This document shows positions 59,525-64,000 of a stretch of 64,000 bases of DNA, in pieces. Origin of the DNA: Streptomyces sp. NBC_01717 (lineage in GTDB: Bacteria; Actinomycetota; Actinomycetes; Streptomycetales; Streptomycetaceae). The DNA lies in contig NZ_CP109178.1 of NCBI RefSeq assembly GCF_036248255.1, forward strand, positions 6,262,001 through 6,326,000, written 5' to 3'. A program made the position numbers and the translations under genes. The first letter of the stretch is position 1, and each line of letters opens with the position of its first letter. The notes below the pieces were generated by a model. It saw only the letters and a program-made list of their open reading frames with translations. It made no database searches and had not been told where the DNA came from.

Positions 59525-60889
59525 CTACCCGCCGGCGGCCGTGGCCTCCGGGGCCGCTATGCCGCGGGCGACCCCCAGCTCCACCAGGTCCTGGGGGCGC
59601 AGGCGCAACTGGTCGGCCGTGGCGTGCACGGCGTCGGGGGAGCGCTTCAGGATGGCTGCCGCGAGCTCCGGGGCGATGACGGAGAAGTAACTGTCCGGGG
59701 TGACATATGTGTTCTCCGGCGCAGCCAGGGCGAGTGCCCCGCCCGAGCCGCCCTCGCCGATCACCAGGGTCGTCACCGGGACCCGGGCCTCGGCGATCGC
59801 CGCGAACGCATCGGCGATGGCAGCCCCCGCGCCCGCCCGTTCCGCCTCGGCGTCGTTCGCCGCCCCCGGGGTGTCGATCAGAGTCAGTACGGGCACGCCG
59901 AGCCGGTCCGCGAGCCGGATCACCCGGGCCGCGGTGCGGTAACCGGCCGGACGGGTCGCCGTGCCGCACTGGGCGACGTACGCGATCGGCCGGCCGCCGC
60001 GCACCCCGAACCCGCAGAGCAGGCCCGGATCCGTACCGCCGCACCGGTCGCCGCTGAGCGGCAGCAGGTGGTCGAAGTACGCGTCGAGATACGCCCCGGC
60101 ACGCGGCCGGGCCGAGGAACGGGCCTGTCGTACCGCGTCCCAGCCGGTCGCCGGCAGCCCGGTGGCCGCGAGAGCGCCCGGGACCGGCGCGGGGACACCG
60201 GACTCGTCGACGCCTGCCGCCCCCAGCGCGCCCAGCCACCGGCCCAGCGTCCGTGGCAGCTCGTCCGCGTGGACGACCGCGTCGATCTGGCCCGCAGCCA
60301 GCTGGCCCTCCGCGGCGTACGCCGACGGGTCCGCGTCCACCGGCCGCACCCGCGATCCGGCGAACCCGATCTGGGCCCCCGGCAGCGCCAGGATCACATC
60401 GGCGCCCGCCCCCAGCGTGGCCCAGCCGCCGCCGGTCGTCGGATCGCGCACGATCGCGAGCTGCGGCAGCCCCGCCGCCCGCAGCCGTGCCGAGGCACGT
60501 GCCACTCGCTGGAGCTGGGTGAGCGCGATCATTCCCTCCTGCATCCGGCTGCCGCCCGTCGCGACGATCGAGACGAGCGGCAGCCGCCGGGTGAACGCGG
60601 TCCCGTAGGCGGCTTCCAGCAGGTCCCCGGTGCGCTGCCCCAGGGATCCGCCCAGGAAGCCGAACTCGAACGAGATCAGCACACACGGTCGGCCGCCGAC
60701 CGTGCCGAGGCCGTGGACGACGGACTCCTCCTCGCCGGTACGTGCCGTGGCGCGGGCCCGGGCGTCCGCGTAACCGGACCAGGAGAGCGGACCGTCCGCC
60801 GGTATCTCCGCGCCGGCCGGGGTGTTGGACTCGGTGAAGTCCTCGGTGACCGCCGCGATCGCCTGCCGCGCCGTCAGGCGCCTACGCAC
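59525..60889 (-). CDS. Acyl-CoA carboxyltransferase, fused beta-alpha type
   Basis: A 454-residue protein carrying both carboxyltransferase halves. The N-terminal AccD-like part includes FEFGFLGGSLGQRTGDLLEA and GGSRMQEGMIALTQLQR. The C-terminal AccA-like part includes IDTPGAANDAEAERAGAGAA and VIGEGGSGGALALAAP. No zinc finger is seen. It would transfer carboxyl groups to acetyl- or propionyl-CoA with a biotin carrier encoded elsewhere. Its GTG overlaps the malonyl-CoA ligase stop by 8 bp, so the pair is translated together. It may be a decarboxylase rather than a carboxylase. Confidence 0.85.
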   Translation of the reverse strand: MRRRLTARQAIAAVTEDFTESNTPAGAEIPADGPLSWSGYADARARATARTGEEESVVHGLGTVGGRPCVLISFEFGFLGGSLGQRTGDLLEAAYGTAFTRRLPLVSIVATGGSRMQEGMIALTQLQRVARASARLRAAGLPQLAIVRDPTTGGGWATLGAGADVILALPGAQIGFAGSRVRPVDADPSAYAAEGQLAAGQIDAVVHADELPRTLGRWLGALGAAGVDESGVPAPVPGALAATGLPATGWDAVRQARSSARPRAGAYLDAYFDHLLPLSGDRCGGTDPGLLCGFGVRGGRPIAYVAQCGTATRPAGYRTAARVIRLADRLGVPVLTLIDTPGAANDAEAERAGAGAAIADAFAAIAEARVPVTTLVIGEGGSGGALALAAPENTYVTPDSYFSVIAPELAAAILKRSPDAVHATADQLRLRPQDLVELGVARGIAAPEATAAGG

Positions 60890-62351
60890 CGAGCGACCGC
60901 TTCATGATCTTGCCCATGTCGTTGCGTGGCAGCGCCTCCAGATAACGGACTGTGCGGGGGCGCTTGTGCGGGGCCAGCTGGGTCGCCACATGGTCCGCGA
61001 GCTCGGCCTCCGTGGGCGGTGCGGCCGGGTCGGCCGGCACCACCCAGGCGACGATCCGCTCGCCCAGATCCGGGTCCGGCTCCCCGGTGACGGCGGCCTC
61101 GCGGACGCTCGGGTGGTCCAGCAGCGCGTTCTCGATCTCGCCCGCACCGATCTTGTAGCCGCCGCTCTTGATCAGGTCGGTGGCCTTGCGGCCGACGATC
61201 CGTACATAGCCGTCGTCGTCGAGGGCGGCCATGTCGCCGGTGCGGAACCAGCCGTCCTCGGCGAAGGCGGCCGCCGTCGCGTCGGGGCGGTTCAGATAGC
61301 CGGCGAAGAGGTTCGGGCCGCGCACCTGGATCTCGCCCACCGCGCCCTCGGCCGTCGGATCGTCGAGCGGGGTGCCGTCCTCCTCGACGAGCCGGAGTTC
61401 GACGCCCCGCAGCGGTGCGCCGACCGTCCCGGGGCGAGGCTCGCCGTCCGCCCGGATGCCCGTGTTCATCAGGGTCTCCGTCATGCCGTACCGCTCGATG
61501 ACCCGGCGGCCGGTCGCTGCCGCGATGCGTTCGTGGTCATGGACCGGAAGCGCGGCCGACCCCGATACCAGCAGCCGGGCCCCGGTGAGCGCCTCCGCCA
61601 GCTCGGCCGCGGCCGGTGCCGCCGTACCGAGCGCCTCGGCGATCCGGTGGTACATCGTCGGCACGCCGAACAGCATCGTGGCGCCGGACGACAGCTCCCG
61701 GGCCACACCCTCGGTGGAGAACCGCCCCAGGTGCCGCACCGATCCGCCCAGGCGCAGCGGCCCGAGCACGCCCAGGATCAGGCCGTGCACATGGAACAGC
61801 GGCAGAGCGTGCACAAGGACGTCGTCGCCGGTCCATTGCCAGGCGTCCGCCAGCGCGTCCAGCGAGGCGGCGATCGCGCGGCGGGGCAGGATCGCACCTT
61901 TGGGCGGGCCCGTGGTGCCGGAGGTGTAGACGATCAGGGCGGGGGACTCGGGGGAGGGTTCGGGGAAGACGACGCCGTCGGCCGCCGCTGCCGTGTCGAC
62001 ATCCTTGCGGTCCACCGCGGCGAGCACCGGCGGGAGTACGTCACCCGCCCCGGCCAGCACCGCCGACGGGGCGCTGTCGGCCACGATGTGCGCCAGTTCG
62101 CGTGTGCCGCTCTTCGGGTTGAGGGGGACGGCGGGCACCCCGGCCCGCAGCGCCGCCACCACCGCGACGACGGTCTCGGCGGTCGGCGTGGCCCAGACGG
62201 CGACCCTTCCCGCGCCCGCGAGCCGCTCGGCGAGCGCGTCGGAGGCCGCGGCCAACTGGGCGTACGTCAGGGTGGTTTCACCGAACCGGACGGCTTCCCG
62301 GGCGGCCGCGGGGACGGATCCGTCGTGCAGCGCAGGCAGAAGAGAGGTCAC
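60882..62351 (-). CDS. matB: Malonyl-CoA synthetase (acyl-CoA ligase) MatB
   Basis: Adenylate-forming enzyme making malonyl- or methylmalonyl-CoA from the acid, CoA and ATP. The 489 residues include the P-loop VYTSGTTGPPKGAILPRRA, LPLFHVHGL, RYGMTETLM and GWFRTGDMA. The C-terminal swinging domain has GRKATDLIKSGGYKIGAGEI and a catalytic Lys near MGKIMKR. Length and neighbours match S. coelicolor MatB (from memory). It can feed extender units to polyketide synthesis; coupling to the carboxyltransferase gene supports a malonyl-CoA pool function. Confidence 0.88.
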   Translation of the reverse strand: MTSLLPALHDGSVPAAAREAVRFGETTLTYAQLAAASDALAERLAGAGRVAVWATPTAETVVAVVAALRAGVPAVPLNPKSGTRELAHIVADSAPSAVLAGAGDVLPPVLAAVDRKDVDTAAAADGVVFPEPSPESPALIVYTSGTTGPPKGAILPRRAIAASLDALADAWQWTGDDVLVHALPLFHVHGLILGVLGPLRLGGSVRHLGRFSTEGVARELSSGATMLFGVPTMYHRIAEALGTAAPAAAELAEALTGARLLVSGSAALPVHDHERIAAATGRRVIERYGMTETLMNTGIRADGEPRPGTVGAPLRGVELRLVEEDGTPLDDPTAEGAVGEIQVRGPNLFAGYLNRPDATAAAFAEDGWFRTGDMAALDDDGYVRIVGRKATDLIKSGGYKIGAGEIENALLDHPSVREAAVTGEPDPDLGERIVAWVVPADPAAPPTEAELADHVATQLAPHKRPRTVRYLEALPRNDMGKIMKRSLGA

Positions 62352-62363
62352 CCTCCGACCCTA

Positions 62364-62524
62364 AGGGCTGTCCGTGATCCCTGGCGGGCGCGCGACGACA
62401 GCGGGGCGCCTCGTCGCGTTGTCGGAGCGCCCGGATACGCGCCCAGTAGAAGGACGCCTCTCCGCCCCGCGACGCGCCGTATCCGACGCCGCGCGCTGAT
62501 CCACCGGGAGTACGGGACACCCCT
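62364..62524 (-). mobile_element. MITE-like intergenic repeat, full-length copy C (inverted)
   Basis: A 161-bp element between matB and the NarK gene, with inverted ends AGGGCTGTCCGTGATCCCTG and GTACGGGACACCCCT. Its reverse complement aligns with copy B through the interior (GGATCAGCGCGCGGCGTCGG, CTCCGACAACGCG). Its left 40 bp match the hairpin at 51510. No coding capacity. Confidence 0.75.
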
Positions 62525-62526
62525 CA

Positions 62527-63756
62527 TCAGACAGCCGGTTCGGGCATCCTCTGGTCCCGCTGAATGTTCCGCATCCGTCCGTACGCGTACACGCACCCGG
62601 CCAGCGCCAGGTCGGACAGCAGCATGAAGGCGATCGAGTACGAGCCCTTCGCGCTGTAGATCGCACCCATCACCAACGGCGGGACGAAGCCGCCGAGTCC
62701 GCCCATCGCGCCGACGATTCCGGTGACGCTGCCCACCTTCGGCTGCGGTGTCACCTGCGAGACGAGGGCGAAGATGCTGCCGCTCGATGTGCCCAGTCCG
62801 GCCGCCATGCAGAGCAGTGCGATCGTGCCGCCCGGCGCCAGTTTCGGGTCGAAGGCCTGGATGATCGCCATCAGTGCGGCCAGCCCCAGTGCCGCCGAGG
62901 TGACCAGCGCCGGGTGGATGTGGTCCGAGAGCCAGCCGCCGATCGGCCGGAAGACGACGGTGACCAGGGCGAACCCGGCGGCTTTCGTGCCGGCGTCGGT
63001 CGGCGAGAGGTCGTACCAGGTCTTCAGATAGGTCGGCAGATAGACGCCGAACGCCACGATGCCGCCGAAGCCGATCGCGTACAGCGCGGAGAGTTCCCAG
63101 GTGACCCGCAGTCGCCCGGCCTCGCGCAGCCGGTGGCCGAGCGAGTCGGTCGGTACCTTCCGGTCCGGGTGGTCGCTGATCAGCACCGCGGCCAGTGCCG
63201 CGTACACCACCAGCGCACCGGCGACGACGAGGAACGGAAGGTTGTCGCCGTGCTGGGCGATCCGCGGGGTGAAGTAGCCGGAGAGTGCGACACCACCCAT
63301 GCCCATGCCGAACACACCCAGCGCGAGCCCTCGATCGGAGGGTGGGAACCACGAGTTGACCAGCGGGATACCGATCGCGAACGTCGTGCCGCCCAGCCCC
63401 AGCAGAAAGCCCGCGGCGAGCATCGCCCCGTACGAGCTCCTCGCCGGGATCAGCAGCAGAACGGGGACGATGGTCAGCGCCGAGACCAGCGGGAACATGA
63501 GCCGGGCGCCGTACTTGTCGGTGAGCGCCCCCGCCGCGATCCGGCCCAGCGAACCGACCAGCACCGGCACGGCGACCAGCAGCGACTGCTCGAACGAGCT
63601 CAGCCCGAGCCGCTCCTTGTAGTCCCCGGAGAGCGGCGCGATCAGGTTCCAGGCCCAGAACGTGAGTCCGAAGCCGATCGTGGCCACCACAAGATTGCGG
63701 TATGCGGCCGCGGACGGCCGGCCTGTCGGAACGGGGGACTGCTTGACGGCTTCCAC
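62527..63756 (-). CDS. narK: Nitrate/nitrite transporter, NarK family (MFS)
   Basis: A 409-residue 12-helix major facilitator. FWAWNLIAPLSGDYKERLGL in helix 1 and the glycine-rich nitrate-signature region LGLGGTTFAIGIPLVNSWFP then DRGLALGVFGMGMGG identify the NarK group. A second signature is near GAMGGLGGFVPP. It would import nitrate or exchange it for nitrite, supplying the nitrate and nitrite reductases in this window. GTG at 63756 is chosen as the start; there is no good ribosome site, so a leaderless transcript is possible. The symbol is by family only. Confidence 0.87.
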   Translation of the reverse strand: MEAVKQSPVPTGRPSAAAYRNLVVATIGFGLTFWAWNLIAPLSGDYKERLGLSSFEQSLLVAVPVLVGSLGRIAAGALTDKYGARLMFPLVSALTIVPVLLLIPARSSYGAMLAAGFLLGLGGTTFAIGIPLVNSWFPPSDRGLALGVFGMGMGGVALSGYFTPRIAQHGDNLPFLVVAGALVVYAALAAVLISDHPDRKVPTDSLGHRLREAGRLRVTWELSALYAIGFGGIVAFGVYLPTYLKTWYDLSPTDAGTKAAGFALVTVVFRPIGGWLSDHIHPALVTSAALGLAALMAIIQAFDPKLAPGGTIALLCMAAGLGTSSGSIFALVSQVTPQPKVGSVTGIVGAMGGLGGFVPPLVMGAIYSAKGSYSIAFMLLSDLALAGCVYAYGRMRNIQRDQRMPEPAV

Positions 63757-63848
63757 CCTGCAAGTCAAGGACGGGTGGTGTCGGTGGGCCCGTCGGCCTA
63801 CGCCGGCCGAGTCACGGGTCACGGGCCGGGCCGACGCGGGTCTCCGCA

Positions 63849-63873
63849 GTCGCAATCCGGCACAAGCTGCGAC
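63849..63873. promoter_or_regulatory. Inverted repeat upstream of Lrp-type regulator
   Basis: GTCGCA and TGCGAC flank 13 bp and end 9 bp before the ATG at 63883, a plausible autoregulatory site. Confidence 0.4.
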
Positions 63874-63882
63874 AATCGCGGT

Positions 63883-64000
63883 ATGGACCGTCTGGACAGG
63901 GAAATCCTCAGCGTCCTCCAGGAGGACGCGCGGATCTCGTACCGCGATCTGGGGGTACGGGTCGGCCTCAGTGCCAACGCCGCGGCCGACCGGGTGCGGC
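63883..64000 (+). CDS. Lrp/AsnC family regulator (partial)
   Basis: The first 39 codons read MDRLDREILSVLQEDARISY and RDLGVRVGLSANAAADRVRR, the AsnC-type winged-helix N-terminus. The effector-binding (RAM) domain lies beyond the right edge. It is divergent from the NarK-type transporter, with 126 bp between. Confidence 0.88.
   Translation, partial: MDRLDREILSVLQEDARISYRDLGVRVGLSANAAADRVR

Noticed and set aside
63784..63830. GTGAC direct repeats upstream of the NarK gene as a GlnR box
   Set aside because: The two copies are only 2 bp apart rather than 6, so they do not fit the GlnR spacing seen at the other nitrogen genes.

Overview
This is high-GC DNA with strong third-position G/C bias, GTG starts, GGAGG-type ribosome sites and almost no TTA codons. 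The content and order of genes point to a Streptomyces chromosome core region. From memory, the order (leuA, recO, uppS, zur-znu, glyS, dusB, ppdK, nir operon, nitrate reductase, dgt, dnaG, hrdA-like sigma, matB) follows the S. coelicolor block around SCO2528 to SCO2444. No database search was run.

Layout. 1-5.3 kb: end of a protealysin-like metalloprotease, leuA behind a leucine-codon attenuation leader, a TerB-like protein, recO and uppS. 5.6-8.8 kb: zinc uptake operon znuA-znuC-znuB-zur with a Zur box. 8.9-18.2 kb: glyS, small conserved proteins, an aldo/keto reductase-TetR pair with a perfect operator, two drug-type MFS pumps around an MmyB-like regulator, and dusB. 18.8-24.8 kb: ppdK, a winged-helix regulator carrying a TTA (bldA-type) codon, a VOC protein and an SDR enzyme. 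24.9-41.2 kb: a nitrogen assimilation cluster with nirB-nirD, an extra FAD reductase, nitrate reductase and a sirohydrochlorin chelatase (siroheme supply). It is interspersed with a TSUP permease, a class F sortase with a repeat-rich surface protein, an M4 protease, cutA and others. 41.3-47.7 kb: dgt, a ferredoxin-reductase-like flavoprotein, dnaG and a group 2 sigma factor. 47.7-53.4 kb: a heterodimeric ABC exporter, a xylulokinase-type kinase and a YtxH-like protein. 53.6-54.05 kb: two tandem tRNA-Asn and one CAT-anticodon tRNA. 54.8-58.4 kb: a tiny Gly/Tyr/Arg-rich protein, an ABC exporter and an MFS pump. 58.5-64 kb: a VOC protein, a fused acyl-CoA carboxyltransferase with malonyl-CoA ligase (matB), a NarK-type transporter and the start of an Lrp regulator.

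Cross-links. Three nitrogen-related promoters (nir operon, nitrate reductase, sirohydrochlorin chelatase) each carry 11-bp-periodic half sites resembling GlnR boxes. Each box ends 22-23 bp before its start codon. Together with NarK they describe a nitrate to nitrite to ammonium route. Three copies of a roughly 160-bp inverted-ended repeat (MITE-like), one reduced to a perfect hairpin, lie between genes at 51.5, 59.3 and 62.4 kb. The least explained gene is the 64-residue GGY/RGG protein at 54.8 kb.
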